Source of the DNA: Pantoea cypripedii
Lineage (GTDB): Bacteria; Pseudomonadota; Gammaproteobacteria; Enterobacterales; Enterobacteriaceae
DNA: 64,000 bases
NCBI RefSeq assembly: GCF_011395035.1
Contig: NZ_CP024768.1
Coordinates: 2,207,286-2,271,285, forward strand
Direction of reading: 5' to 3'
The notes under the pieces were generated by a model that was not told the DNA's origin, did no database searches, and was given only the letters and a program-made list of their open reading frames with translations. Made by a program: the position numbers and the translations under genes. Positions 43,111-52,642 of this stretch are shown here, one piece after another. The first letter of the stretch is position 1, and each line of letters opens with the position of its first letter.

Positions 43111-45711
43111 TTACTTCTTCGCTTGCTGCCATTTGCCGTCGATATAGAAGGCGGACCAGCCGGTCGCTTTGCCTTCTTTTTCTGAGGCGACGTATTGCTG
43201 CTTAGTCTTGCGGCTAAAGCGCACCATCGTTTTATTGCCTTCCGGATCGGCGGCAGGCGCTTCTGCCAGATATTTCAATTTTTCCGGCAGGCGGTCGGCG
43301 AAACGCTGTAACTCTTCCACCAGCGGCGCACGGGTCTCGCGCGATTTCGGGAAGGTATTGGCAGCCAGGAACACACCCGCGGCGCCATCACGCAAAACGA
43401 AATAGGCATCCGATTTCTCGCACTGCAGTTCCGGCAACGGCACCGGATCTTCCTTCGGCGGCGCGACTTCACCGTTACGCAGGATTTTACGGGTGTTTTT
43501 ACACTCGTCGTTGGTACAGGCCATGTACTTACCAAAACGCCCCATTTTCAGGTGCATTTCAGAACCACATTTTTCGCATTCAACGATGGGGCCGTCATAA
43601 CCTTTGATACGGAACTCGCCCTGCTCAATTTCGTAGCCGTCACATTCCGGGTTGTTACCACAGACATGCAACTTGCGCTGATTATCAATCAGGTAGCTGT
43701 CCATCGCAGTGCCGCATTTCTGGCAACGGCGGCGGGCGCGTAATGCGTTGGTTTCCGCATCATCGCCTTCCAGCACGTTCAGCACTTCGTTTTCCGGGAT
43801 CAGGTTGATGGTCTGCTTACAACGCTCTTTCGGCGGCAAGGCATAACCAGAGCATCCGAGAAATACGCCGGTGCTGGCAGTGCGAATACCCATCTTACGT
43901 CCGCAGGTTGGGCAATCGATGGAAGTCAGCACCATCTGGTTCGGCTGCATGCCGCCCTCTTCCGGTTCTTTCTCGGCCTGATCCAGCTGCTGGCTGAAAT
44001 CGCTAAAGAAAGAATCCAGTACGCCCTTCCATTCAGCCTGATTATTCGCCACCTGGTCGAGGCTATCTTCCATGTGCGCGGTGAAGTCGTAATTCATCAG
44101 CTCGCGGAAATTCTCTTCCAGACGATCGGTGACGATTTCACCCATCTTTTCCGCGTAAAAGCGACGGTTCTCAACCCGCACATAACCACGATCCTGAATG
44201 GTCGAGATAATGGATGCATAAGTAGAAGGACGGCCAATACCCCGTTTTTCCAGCTCACGCACCAGCGAAGCTTCGCTGAAACGGGCTGGCGGCTTGGTAA
44301 AGTGCTGGCTCGGCAGCAACTCTTTGAGATCCAGCACATCGCCAACATTCACCGGCGGCAGTGTCAGATCTTCATCATTTTTACGCAGCGCAGGCATGAC
44401 ACGAGTCCAGCCATCAAAGCGCAAAGTACGTCCTTTGGCTTTCAGTTTGAAATCAGCCGCGCCAACGGTCAGCGTGGTGGAGTCATACTGAGCCGGCACC
44501 ATCTGGCAGGCAACAAACTGACGCCAAATCAGCTGATAAAGCTTCTGCGCATCGGCTTCCATATCTTTCAGTTTATCCGCCACCACCTCCACATCAGAAG
44601 GGCGAATCGCTTCGTGCGCTTCCTGTGAATTATCTTTGCTGGCGTAAGTGTTTGCTGTCTCTGGCAGGTATTTCTTACCAAAATTCTGGTCGATATAACC
44701 GCGTACCATGGCGATAGCATCCTGACTCAGGTTGGTGGAGTCAGTACGCATATAAGTAATGTGGCCCGCTTCGTATAGACGCTGTGCCATCATCATGGTT
44801 TTCTTCACACCGAAGCCAAGACGCGTGCTGGCAGCCTGTTGCAGGGTTGATGTAATAAAAGGCGCAGAAGGCTTGCTGCTGGTCGGTTTATCTTCACGAT
44901 CCAACACGTCATAGCGGGCTTTCTGCAGCAATGCCACCGCCGCATGGGTCTGTTCACGGTTAACCGGGCGGAACGCCTTATCACCCTGATGCGTCACCTG
45001 CATTGCCAGCGCATCGCCTTTTGGCGTGACTAAGTCAGCATCAATTTCCCAGTATTCTTCCGGGACGAAGGCTTTGACTTCGCGCTCGCGCTCCACGACC
45101 AGACGCACCGCCACTGACTGCACACGACCGGCAGACAAGCCACGGGCGATTTTCTTCCATAGCAGTGGAGAAACCATATAACCCACCACACGGTCCATAA
45201 AACGGCGCGCCTGCTGGGCATTAACACGTTCGATATTCAGTTCGCCCGGTTTATCAAACGCCTGACGAATCGCATTTTTGGTGATTTCGTTAAACACCAC
45301 GCGGCTAAAACGCTTGTCGTCGCCACCGATAACCTCGCGCAGATGCCAGGCAATGGCTTCCCCTTCGCGGTCAAGGTCGGTTGCGAGATAGATGTGGTCA
45401 GCATCGGCAGCAAGGCTTTTCAGTTCTGAAACCACCTTCTCTTTGCCAGGCAGAATTTGATAATCCGCCTGCCAGCCATGCCATGGATCCACGCCCATGC
45501 GGTTCACCAGCGCGGCTTTTTCATCTTTCTTTACCTTCTTACCGGCGGGTTTCGCTTTTTCCCCGTCGGCACTTTTACGGGTCGTTGAACCACTGGTCGG
45601 CAAATCACGGATATGACCGACGCTGGATTTCACCACGTAGTCATTACCGAGGTATTTATTGATTGTTTTGGCCTTTGCCGGGGACTCAACGATGACGAGT
45701 GCTTTACCCAT
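43111..45711 (-). CDS. topA: TopA, DNA topoisomerase I
   Basis: An 866-residue type IA topoisomerase that relaxes negative supercoils. The TOPRIM domain opens the protein (KALVIVESPAKAKTINKYLG) with the acidic DLDREGEAIAWHL; the catalytic tyrosine is in GHITYMRTDSTNLSQDAI (about residue 320). C-terminal zinc ribbons appear as Cys pairs (CPTCGRKMG, CQKCGTAMD, CEKCGSEMH). Upstream 370 bases hold its promoters. The order cysB-topA-yciN is the E. coli one. Confidence 0.97.
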   Translation of the reverse strand: MGKALVIVESPAKAKTINKYLGNDYVVKSSVGHIRDLPTSGSTTRKSADGEKAKPAGKKVKKDEKAALVNRMGVDPWHGWQADYQILPGKEKVVSELKSLAADADHIYLATDLDREGEAIAWHLREVIGGDDKRFSRVVFNEITKNAIRQAFDKPGELNIERVNAQQARRFMDRVVGYMVSPLLWKKIARGLSAGRVQSVAVRLVVEREREVKAFVPEEYWEIDADLVTPKGDALAMQVTHQGDKAFRPVNREQTHAAVALLQKARYDVLDREDKPTSSKPSAPFITSTLQQAASTRLGFGVKKTMMMAQRLYEAGHITYMRTDSTNLSQDAIAMVRGYIDQNFGKKYLPETANTYASKDNSQEAHEAIRPSDVEVVADKLKDMEADAQKLYQLIWRQFVACQMVPAQYDSTTLTVGAADFKLKAKGRTLRFDGWTRVMPALRKNDEDLTLPPVNVGDVLDLKELLPSQHFTKPPARFSEASLVRELEKRGIGRPSTYASIISTIQDRGYVRVENRRFYAEKMGEIVTDRLEENFRELMNYDFTAHMEDSLDQVANNQAEWKGVLDSFFSDFSQQLDQAEKEPEEGGMQPNQMVLTSIDCPTCGRKMGIRTASTGVFLGCSGYALPPKERCKQTINLIPENEVLNVLEGDDAETNALRARRRCQKCGTAMDSYLIDNQRKLHVCGNNPECDGYEIEQGEFRIKGYDGPIVECEKCGSEMHLKMGRFGKYMACTNDECKNTRKILRNGEVAPPKEDPVPLPELQCEKSDAYFVLRDGAAGVFLAANTFPKSRETRAPLVEELQRFADRLPEKLKYLAEAPAADPEGNKTMVRFSRKTKQQYVASEKEGKATGWSAFYIDGKWQQAKK

Positions 45712-46081
45712 ATGTACCTTTACCTAATTGAAACGTCCTGATAAACGGGAGAGGATTGGAGACCCTAAAACCCAATGGGTTCAATATTGCTGCCACTTTT
45801 TCACTTTTCAAGGCAACCGGGACAATCTCAGGTCAGATTGCATCGACTTATGCAACTTTATGATTAGGAGCGAGTTTTCCATCTGACAGTATCACACATC
45901 CCGGTGTGATCTCCCTGAAATCTGAATCGCCCACACTCTACCTGATAAAATCCGTTACGCAACTTAATTAGCACTCTGTTTAATTTTGCGCCAGTTTTGT
46001 CTGTTGCCACGGATTTGCACCTGCCACTCGCTGGCAAGTAATATAGAAGGAGAAAAGTGACTGTCAAAAAAGGAGTGAATA
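45712..46081. other. Divergent promoter region of topA and yciN
   Basis: About 370 bases with no supported gene. It holds the topA promoters (leftward), a TCACA...TGTGA inverted repeat near 45893-45909 and the yciN promoter (46015-46044). In E. coli topA has several stress and sigma promoters here. Confidence 0.6.
46015..46044 (+). promoter_or_regulatory. Promoter of yciN
   Basis: TTGCAC (46015-46020), 18 bases, TAATAT (46039-46044), about 38 bases upstream of the ATG. Confidence 0.6.
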
Positions 46082-46330
46082 ATGTCAGCATTTACGGAAT
46101 CCATTTCACGCCAGGTGTTACTGGAAAAAGCCAATCTGCTTATCAAAGAACACGATGATTATTTCGCCGGTATGGAAGCCAATGAGGTCCTCCAGCAAGG
46201 CGAGGTATTGGTGTTTCGCGGCCCGTTCTTTCTTGATGAACAAGGCTTACCCACGGCCAAAACCACTGCCGTATTTAACGTGTTCAAATACCTGGCGGTG
46301 ACCTTTTCTTCCCACTATCACCTGGAATAA
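46082..46330 (+). CDS. yciN: YciN, small conserved protein
   Basis: An 82-residue protein (DUF2498) close to E. coli YciN, with the LLEKANLLIKEHDDYFAGME core. Function is unknown. AGGAG precedes the ATG. Transcribed away from topA; it is convergent with sohB across a terminator. Confidence 0.93.
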   Translation: MSAFTESISRQVLLEKANLLIKEHDDYFAGMEANEVLQQGEVLVFRGPFFLDEQGLPTAKTTAVFNVFKYLAVTFSSHYHLE

Positions 46331-46334
46331 AAAA

Positions 46335-46352
46335 ACCCGGCCGGAGCCGGGT
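46335..46352. terminator. Terminator between yciN and sohB
   Basis: ACCCGGC, CGGA, GCCGGGT flanked by A6 and CGTTTT; serves both convergent genes. Confidence 0.85.
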
Positions 46353-46356
46353 CGTT

Positions 46357-47403
46357 TTACAGTAGCGGCTTATTGCCACGCTGCCACATTTTCAGAATTA
46401 CCCGCTCCGCTGCCAGGCTGGCGCTATGGGTCACGCGATCGATCATTTTGCGTTTGCGTGCATAGTGCACGCCGAGCACGGTAAAACGATCCATCTGATG
46501 GATAATCAGCGCATCGCTGGTGCCAATTTCGTCAACCAGACCCAGATCCAATGCCTGGCGACCATACCAGTGCTCACCGGTCGCGACCTTCTCCAGATCG
46601 AGCGTCGGGCGCATCTGATGGACAAAATCTTTAAACAGCTGATGCGTTTCGTTCAGATCTTCGCGAAACTTTTCCCGCCCTTCATCGGTATTTTCACCAA
46701 ACAGCGTCAGGGTACGTTTGTACTGACCCGCGGTGTGCAGCTCCACATCGATATCGTTACGCTTCAGCAGACGATTGAAATTGGGGATTTGCGCCACAAC
46801 CCCGATCGAACCAACAATCGAGAAAGGTGCCGCAACAATGCGATCGGCCACGCACGCCATCATATAACCACCGCTGGCGGCGACCTTATCGACCGCTGCC
46901 GTCAGCGTCAGGCCCGCATCACGTAACCGTTGCAGCTGCGATGCCGCCAGGCCATAGCCGTGCACCACCCCGCCGGGGCTTTCCAGTTTCAGCAGCACTT
47001 CATCGCCCGGAGTGGCCACTGCCAGCACGGCGGAGATCTCTTCACGCAGCGAACTGACTTCCCCGGCATCCATACTGCCTTTAAATTCCAGCACATAGAG
47101 CGTCGGTTTTTCCGCTTCCGCCACACCGGCTTTGGCATTGCGTTTGGCGATTTTTGCTTTCTGCTTCTCGTCTTTTTTATGCTGTTTCAGCCAGACTTTT
47201 TGCATCTGCGGCTTCATTTTCGCCAGCTGCAAATCTTCTTTCATCTGGCGGTAGTCTTCATCCAGATGGGTTAAGCGCAGCTGACCGCCGCTGTGACGTT
47301 TACGCAGCGCCGCATTGAGCACAATCAGAACAATAGCTGCGATCGTCACCACCACGGTGACGGCCTTGGCCAGAAATAATCCATAGCTGGAGAGTAAATC
47401 CAT
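46357..47403 (-). CDS. sohB: SohB, inner-membrane S49-family peptidase
   Basis: A 348-residue protease-like protein with an N-terminal membrane helix (LFLAKAVTVVVTIAAIVLIV), a charged linker and the S49 (signal peptide peptidase A) domain. The catalytic serine is in VAASGGYMMACVAD (near residue 180), with the conserved LESPGGVVHGYG. The active Lys is expected in the C-terminal half. SohB suppresses degP mutants in E. coli when overproduced. Confidence 0.95.
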   Translation of the reverse strand: MDLLSSYGLFLAKAVTVVVTIAAIVLIVLNAALRKRHSGGQLRLTHLDEDYRQMKEDLQLAKMKPQMQKVWLKQHKKDEKQKAKIAKRNAKAGVAEAEKPTLYVLEFKGSMDAGEVSSLREEISAVLAVATPGDEVLLKLESPGGVVHGYGLAASQLQRLRDAGLTLTAAVDKVAASGGYMMACVADRIVAAPFSIVGSIGVVAQIPNFNRLLKRNDIDVELHTAGQYKRTLTLFGENTDEGREKFREDLNETHQLFKDFVHQMRPTLDLEKVATGEHWYGRQALDLGLVDEIGTSDALIIHQMDRFTVLGVHYARKRKMIDRVTHSASLAAERVILKMWQRGNKPLL

Positions 47404-47579
47404 TCTGCCGCCTTATTAAACAGTGAATTACAGACAAAGGCTGAGTTTACCCGCTTTGCTGACGTTCGTCGCCTGAATTGCCTGCAGGCGGCACAGAATG
47501 CACGGTTGAGCGATTGCACCGAACGCCATTTTGAGGCATAAAACCCAAAAACCTTCTGACCTGTGCAAAGGACATCGCT

Positions 47580-48344
47580 GTGCATTATCAACCTAAAAGC
47601 GATCTGCTGGAAAATCGTATTATCCTGGTCACCGGCGCTTCTGACGGCATTGGCCGCGAAGCTGCCTTAACCTATGCGCGTTATGGCGCGCAGGTGATCC
47701 TGCTGGGCCGTAATCCGGATACGCTGCAACAAACGGAGCAGGCGATCAATCGGCTCAACAAAAAACCTGCTTCATTCCTGCTGCTGGATTTCGCCCATGC
47801 CACGCCAGAAAGCTGCCAGCACCTGGCACAACAGCTGGCCCAGCAGGTGCCGCGCCTTGATGGGGTGCTGCACAACGCTGGCATTCTCGGTGAAATTGTG
47901 CCGCTTGCCGAACTGGAGCCGCATATCTGGCGTCAGGTGATGCAAATTAACCTTGATGCCACTTTTTTTCTCACCCAGGCCCTGCTGCCATTACTGCTGA
48001 AATCCGATGCCGGCTCCCTGATCTTCACCACTTCCAGCGTAGGCCGGGTTGGCCGTGCGGGCTGGGGGGCTTATGCCGTGTCAAAATTTGCCACCGAGGG
48101 CATGATGCAGGTATTGGCTGATGAATATAAAAATCGCCATTTACGGGTGAATTGCATCAATCCAGGCGGCACTCGCACCAAAATGCGCGCCAGCGCCTTC
48201 CCGGACGAAGACGCCAGGCTGCTGAAAACCCCGGCTGATTTGATGCCGCTCTACCTTTATTTAATGGGTGATGATAGCAGACGAAAAACCGGCATCAGTT
48301 TTGATGCGCAGCCAGGACGCAAACCCGGACCGGCCAGCGCATGA
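47580..48344 (+). CDS. yciK: YciK, short-chain dehydrogenase/reductase
   Basis: A 254-residue SDR oxidoreductase with the cofactor motif TGASDGIGREAAL and catalytic YAVSKFATEG (Tyr-x3-Lys). It begins at a GTG (47580), which gives the conserved MHYQPKSDLLENRIILVTG N-terminus, with AAAGGA upstream. The substrate is unknown. The stop overlaps the btuR ATG by 4 bases. Confidence 0.94.
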   Translation: MHYQPKSDLLENRIILVTGASDGIGREAALTYARYGAQVILLGRNPDTLQQTEQAINRLNKKPASFLLLDFAHATPESCQHLAQQLAQQVPRLDGVLHNAGILGEIVPLAELEPHIWRQVMQINLDATFFLTQALLPLLLKSDAGSLIFTTSSVGRVGRAGWGAYAVSKFATEGMMQVLADEYKNRHLRVNCINPGGTRTKMRASAFPDEDARLLKTPADLMPLYLYLMGDDSRRKTGISFDAQPGRKPGPASA

Positions 48345-48931
48345 GTGAACAACGTCATCAGCAACGCCAGCAGCGTTTAAAAGAACAGGTCGATGCCCGT
48401 ATCGCCGCCGCCAGTGAAACCCGTGGCATCCTCATCGTGTTTACCGGTAATGGGAAAGGCAAAACCACGGCAGCATTTGGCACCGCCTTACGCGCCTGTG
48501 GTCATGGTAAAAAAGTCGCGGCAATTCAGTTTATTAAAGGGGAATGGCCCAACGGCGAGCGTAATCTGCTGGAGCAGCATGGGGTGGAATTTCAGGTGAT
48601 GGCTACCGGCTTTACCTGGGAAACGCAGAACCGGGCCACGGATACCACTGCCTGCCAGCAGGTGTGGCAACACGCGCAACGCATGCTGGCGGACCCGCAA
48701 CTGGATCTGGTGATTCTTGATGAGATCACCTACATGGTCAGCATGGATTATCTGGATCTGGATGAATTGGTGACTGCCTTGCTGCAACGGCCACTGGAGC
48801 AAACGGTGATCATTACCGGTCGCGGCTGCCATCGTACATTGCTGGAGATGGCCGATACCGTGACGGAGATGCGCCCGGTAAAACACGCGTTTGATGCCGG
48901 AATTCAGGCCCAGCAGGGCATTGACTGGTAA
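48341..48931 (+). CDS. btuR: BtuR/CobO, cob(I)alamin adenosyltransferase
   Basis: A 196-residue ATP:corrinoid adenosyltransferase with the P-loop GNGKGKTTAAFG near residue 36. It makes adenosylcobalamin, needed for coenzyme B12 salvage. It is translationally coupled to yciK through a 4-base overlap and ended by the terminator at 48939. Confidence 0.95.
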   Translation: MSEQRHQQRQQRLKEQVDARIAAASETRGILIVFTGNGKGKTTAAFGTALRACGHGKKVAAIQFIKGEWPNGERNLLEQHGVEFQVMATGFTWETQNRATDTTACQQVWQHAQRMLADPQLDLVILDEITYMVSMDYLDLDELVTALLQRPLEQTVIITGRGCHRTLLEMADTVTEMRPVKHAFDAGIQAQQGIDW

Positions 48932-48938
48932 AAACAAC

Positions 48939-48960
48939 TGACGCCGCAAAAGCGGCGTCA
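48939..48960. terminator. Terminator between btuR and rluB
   Basis: TGACGCCGC, AAAA, GCGGCGTCA, 9-bp perfect stem after the btuR stop; also fits the convergent rluB. Confidence 0.85.
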
Positions 48961-48969
48961 ATTCTTCAA

Positions 48970-49842
48970 TCAGGAACCGCGTTTACTGCTACGACGTGGC
49001 GAGTTGCTGACCTGGCTGTGACGTTTCACTGCACGGCGAATCTGGTTCGCTTTCGTGCGACGGCGATCTTTCTCCACTGCGACTTTGGTCACCGTCTCTT
49101 CCGGCATCTCAACCAGGGTGCGCAGATAGTTTACCGCCGGTAACTCCAGCTCCATCCAGCCACCACGCGGCAGGCCTTTAGGCAGCTGAATATCACCATA
49201 ACGCACACGCATCAGACGACTGACCTGCACGCCTACCGCTTCCCATAAACGACGCACTTCACGGTTACGGCCTTCGGTGAGCGTAACGTTGTACCATTGG
49301 TTGATACCTTCACCACCGGCAAAACGCAGGGTTTTGAACGCGGCAGGGCCGTCTTCCAGCTGCACGCCTTTGCTCAGCTGGCGAATTTTATCATCGCCGA
49401 CTTCACCGAACACACGTACCGCGTATTCACGTTCAACTTCACGGCTCGGATGCATCAGGCGGTTCGCCAGTTCACCATCGGTGGTGAACAGCAGCAGGCC
49501 GCAGGTATTCACATCCAGACGACCCACGGCAATCCAGCGCGAACCACGCAGGCGCGGCAGGCGGTCAAACACCGTCGGACGACCTTCCGGATCGTTGCGG
49601 GTGCAAAGCTCACCTTCCGGTTTGTAATACGCCAGCACCCGGCACACTTCCGTGGTGGATTCCGCGATAGAAACCACGTGGCCATCAATACGGATCTTCA
49701 GGGATTTATCATTTTCGATGCGATCGCCCAGCGTCGCCAGTTTGCCATCAACGCTGACGCGTCCGGCAGAAATCATGGTTTCGATTTCACGGCGCGAACC
49801 ATGACCGGCACGCGCTAATACTTTCTGTAGTTTCTCGCTCAT
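48970..49842 (-). CDS. rluB: RluB, 23S rRNA pseudouridine synthase
   Basis: A 290-residue pseudouridine synthase (modifies U2605 of 23S rRNA in E. coli). It has an N-terminal S4 RNA-binding domain (KLQKVLARAGHGSRREIETM), the catalytic Asp in VGRLDVNTCGLLLFTTDG (about residue 106) and a basic C-terminal tail (RRSSKRGS). Divergent from the integrase: only 112 bases separate their starts, and the usual neighbour in Enterobacterales is displaced, so the mobile element integrated just upstream of this gene. Confidence 0.96.
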   Translation of the reverse strand: MSEKLQKVLARAGHGSRREIETMISAGRVSVDGKLATLGDRIENDKSLKIRIDGHVVSIAESTTEVCRVLAYYKPEGELCTRNDPEGRPTVFDRLPRLRGSRWIAVGRLDVNTCGLLLFTTDGELANRLMHPSREVEREYAVRVFGEVGDDKIRQLSKGVQLEDGPAAFKTLRFAGGEGINQWYNVTLTEGRNREVRRLWEAVGVQVSRLMRVRYGDIQLPKGLPRGGWMELELPAVNYLRTLVEMPEETVTKVAVEKDRRRTKANQIRRAVKRHSQVSNSPRRSSKRGS

Positions 49843-49954
49843 TGAGCTGCCTCGTTGTCGCCTTCCCAGACGTCAGATATACTTCTATAAAACAAGGGTT
49901 TAGCTATAACTCACAACTAACCCTATGATATGTAACCATTTTACGGTACACAGC

Positions 49955-51634
49955 ATGGCAAACAATGTGTCACACAAACTGTCACACACGATGATTCGTG
50001 GCCGCACATACTACACGAACTTTAGGCTAAATGATTCAACTAGTTTAGTTCGTATTTCTCTGGGTACAGACAGCTATAAACAAGCCGAAATACTCATGAA
50101 TCAGGTGCGCCCTTTCATCCCCCTGGTTCAGAATGGCTCTATGAGTGTGGATGAGTTCAAACGCCGCTTGCAGGGCTTCAGAACTGCCACCAAAAAAGAT
50201 TTTGATGAATTCCTTCTTAACTGGCTACGTGGCGGTGTGGAAGAGGCTCAAAGGCTTCCTGAGCTGGGGAGAATGCACAAGCAAATTACAGGCCAGCCAT
50301 TATCCCCACAGGAGACGGCCACAGAGGCGAAAGGATATGCTGATTACTACACAGGGAATATGTACAGCGGCAATGATATGACCGCCAGATCCATGCTTGC
50401 CGCCCTTAAACTGAAGCAGTTGGAGGTTGGGGAAACTGACCTTGAGCAGATAAACGCCGTAGCAAGTCAGGTAGATATGAATCAGGCCCTGATGTCACAG
50501 GCTTACCATGCATTTTACAGCGGGGAGCTTGCCCGCTATCGCCAGTTGGTGGATGCAATGAAAGCACAACTACAGGAAGCAGAACAGGCACAGGAGCCAC
50601 CAGCCCCCACAAAATCTAAGAAGGTTAAGGAACAAGCTAAAGATTCCCCCTCAGAGGCCCCTACAACCTCCTGTATGACCTTATCTGAGGCTTGGAATGG
50701 GTATGTGAGGGATAAGGGCCAGAAATGGCGTAAACAGACCGCTAATGAGAATCAGCGGTTCTATGAGGTGCTGTTTCATGTTGTTGGTGATATCCCGGTG
50801 AACCAGATCACCAAACAGCACATCAGAGAATCGATTGAGGTAACGGCAAACTTACCCACCAGAACAAAACTACCATATTCCAGAATGAGTTTGTCAGAGT
50901 GCATTGAGTATGACGCACCAGAGGACGATCTGATTACATCGGAGCATGTACACAAGCATCTGAAGCTATGGCGATCTATCCTCAAAACTTACCTTGTCGA
51001 TCAAAAAGACATTCTTGAAAAGTCGCCTACCGATGGGATCACGTATGAGGTGAAATCTAACCGAGGTGGGAACTACACAGCCAGCGAGTTAAAACACCTG
51101 AAAGACAAATTCTTTGGCATGGCTGATGACAATTGGCGCAAGTGGTACTTTTTAACGTTGATCTATACCGGTGCCAGGCGTTCTGAGATCGCCGATTTGA
51201 AAAAGGAACACATCAGACTCGATGAGGAAACAGGGCGACGGTACATCTTCATAGAAGAAGGTAAAACTAATCATTCGCGGCGTAAGGTGCCGATCCATAA
51301 AAGTATTGAGGCCGGGCTATTAAACCAAATCGCCCCGATCAAGGATTCAGATCTTGTATTCGGTAACCTCCCCAACTACACAAGCGTTACACTTGATTGG
51401 GTTGATATGATGAGGGAGCTACAGATCTCTGATCTGAATGAGTTTGGTCTAAAGAGGCGGGTTCACTCATTAAGGCATACGTTCATTTCTAATGCTATCG
51501 CCACAGTGGGGAACTATTCACTGGTCCAATTCGTGGTGGGACATAGCCAGTCCCAGGGGTTAGGCATTACAGCGCGTTACACTCATACACCGCCACTAAA
51601 GGACCTACTCCCGGTTGTGGACTCCCTACCATAA
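49955..51634 (+). CDS. int: Tyrosine recombinase (integrase) of the mobile element
   Basis: A site-specific recombinase of about 559 residues. The C-terminal catalytic domain has all expected residues: Arg in YTGARRSEIADL, Lys region EEGKTNHSRRKVPIH, the His-x2-Arg box HSLRHTF (about 504-507), His in VVGHSQSQ (about 530) and the nucleophile Tyr in ARYTH (about 542). The N-terminal 270 residues are long and partly charged, larger than typical phage integrases. The start at 49955 is favoured, though 49925 is an in-frame option. It is at the element's left end next to rluB with a terminator directly after. It should act at an attachment site near 49,850-49,955. The matching right site is outside the window. 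Confidence 0.92.
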   Translation: MANNVSHKLSHTMIRGRTYYTNFRLNDSTSLVRISLGTDSYKQAEILMNQVRPFIPLVQNGSMSVDEFKRRLQGFRTATKKDFDEFLLNWLRGGVEEAQRLPELGRMHKQITGQPLSPQETATEAKGYADYYTGNMYSGNDMTARSMLAALKLKQLEVGETDLEQINAVASQVDMNQALMSQAYHAFYSGELARYRQLVDAMKAQLQEAEQAQEPPAPTKSKKVKEQAKDSPSEAPTTSCMTLSEAWNGYVRDKGQKWRKQTANENQRFYEVLFHVVGDIPVNQITKQHIRESIEVTANLPTRTKLPYSRMSLSECIEYDAPEDDLITSEHVHKHLKLWRSILKTYLVDQKDILEKSPTDGITYEVKSNRGGNYTASELKHLKDKFFGMADDNWRKWYFLTLIYTGARRSEIADLKKEHIRLDEETGRRYIFIEEGKTNHSRRKVPIHKSIEAGLLNQIAPIKDSDLVFGNLPNYTSVTLDWVDMMRELQISDLNEFGLKRRVHSLRHTFISNAIATVGNYSLVQFVVGHSQSQGLGITARYTHTPPLKDLLPVVDSLP

Positions 51635-51650
51635 ATATTCATGTTAACCG

Positions 51651-51672
51651 CCCCGCCACAGCGCGGGGTTTT
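51651..51672 (+). terminator. Terminator of the integrase gene
   Basis: CCCCGC, CACAGC loop, GCGGGG, then TTTTC; 17 bases past the stop. Confidence 0.85.
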
Positions 51673-51867
51673 CTATTGGCCTTCTGCACGTCCATTTTCT
51701 TCACTCTCCCGCATCGCTTTTGCTAAAGCTAACTGAAAGCTGAATGTCAGTTGAGAACGGCTGATCTTTACGCCATCCACAAGAATAAAAGTTGGATAGG
51801 CCGTAACGGAATGTCCCATGAAAGCGAATGTCACAGGATGAGACTCATCATCTTTAAGCATTATCAT
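51673..51867 (-). CDS. Small unknown protein next to the integrase
   Basis: A 64-residue frame on the opposite strand to int with two close ATGs (51867 and 51861). The core is FMGHSVTAYPTFILVDGVKI and a charged C-terminus (AKAMRESEENGRAEGQ). The hydrophobic/glycine pattern and the terminal basic-acidic helix resemble the two small helix-turn-helix proteins later in the element (61829 and 63764), but the helix-turn-helix core is missing. The ribosome site is weak (GGGTGA). Could be an excisionase-like or regulatory protein, or no gene at all. Confidence 0.4.
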   Translation of the reverse strand: MIMLKDDESHPVTFAFMGHSVTAYPTFILVDGVKISRSQLTFSFQLALAKAMRESEENGRAEGQ

Positions 51868-51913
51868 TCACCCGTTCAACACGGGGATATGTCCCCGAAA
51901 ACGATCTGATGAT

Positions 51914-51930
51914 TGATCATAAAATGATCA
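51914..51930. repeat. Inverted repeat TGATCAT-AAA-ATGATCA
   Basis: A 7-bp perfect arm each side of AAA, in the gap after the small gene. The same TGATCAT/ATGATC word reappears in the hairpin array at 59061-59145. Confidence 0.6.
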
Positions 51931-52486
51931 TTTTCAATAGGTTATGTTTGTTTTTCTTTGGGTGTTACTCTTTAGGATTGTGGCTAGATAGTATCGTGTC
52001 ATTTCTCACACTATTTACCCTGGATTTACGCCCTGAACAGGCAAGATAAGTGAATACGAGAAAATATCCTGGGTTTGGATATCGAGGCTAGGCGCAGAAA
52101 CCCACCCCTAAAATGATAACGATTATTATTCTCAAATATCGAGAGGCTTTGGCTTACAGGCTCCCTGTGCGGGCCTCCATGAGGCGCTCTCACTCACACC
52201 CTCCCTACCCTATTACCAATGGATTAGAGACTTTCTGAGGGACTTACAGCGAGGATATGAAAGATTATGAATGTGACCACAGACCAGGAGTGCTTATACA
52301 GTGGTTTATACAGTGTGTATTTAACATATTACCTGTAATGCGCCCTTATTTAACAATCACGCAACAGGACAGACCTCTATTCTTTCAGTGCTTACACATC
52401 AATGAAGGCATAAGAGTACCACTTTCCGCACTCTTCTCCCCCGCCATGAGTACATCATTGAGAGATAACTGTATCCCCGGTTAGCC

Positions 52487-52515
52487 TGTGGATAAATGAA
52501 ATTGCCTGTGGGTAA
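52487..52515. promoter_or_regulatory. Two DnaA-box-like sites
   Basis: TGTGGATAA (52487-52495) is the exact complement of the DnaA consensus TTATCCACA; TGTGGGTAA (52507-52515) differs by one base. Both sit in a GCCTGTGGRTAAAT repeat, 20 bases apart. A third exact copy is at 63456. They favour a chromosomal-initiator-dependent origin. Confidence 0.55.
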
Positions 52516-52547
52516 ATTCAGGCTGATTTGTCTGTTTACGCTCTTTT

Positions 52548-52642
52548 GACCTTCAGGGTCTTTCAGAGGCTGGAAGCCTCCATTTGTGGGCGAAAAGACA
52601 ATATTGCGCCTGTGGCGCGACATCAGGCCAGCCCCGGAGGGG
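52548..52642. repeat. Series of four short perfect hairpins
   Basis: GACC-TTCAG-GGTC (52548), GAGGCT-GGA-AGCCTC (52566), GCGCC-TGT-GGCGC (52606) and CCCC-GGA-GGGG (52632). Three-base loops recur (GGA, TGT, GGA). No coding sequence explains them. Confidence 0.55.

Noticed and set aside
49925..49955. Integrase start at ATG 49925
   Set aside because: Possible, but the 49955 ATG gives a more typical N-terminus; no strong ribosome site decides it.
52257..52484. 75-residue frame in the noncoding region after the integrase
   Set aside because: No proper ribosome site, composition unlike a protein, and it overlaps hairpins and DnaA-box sequence; read as noncoding.
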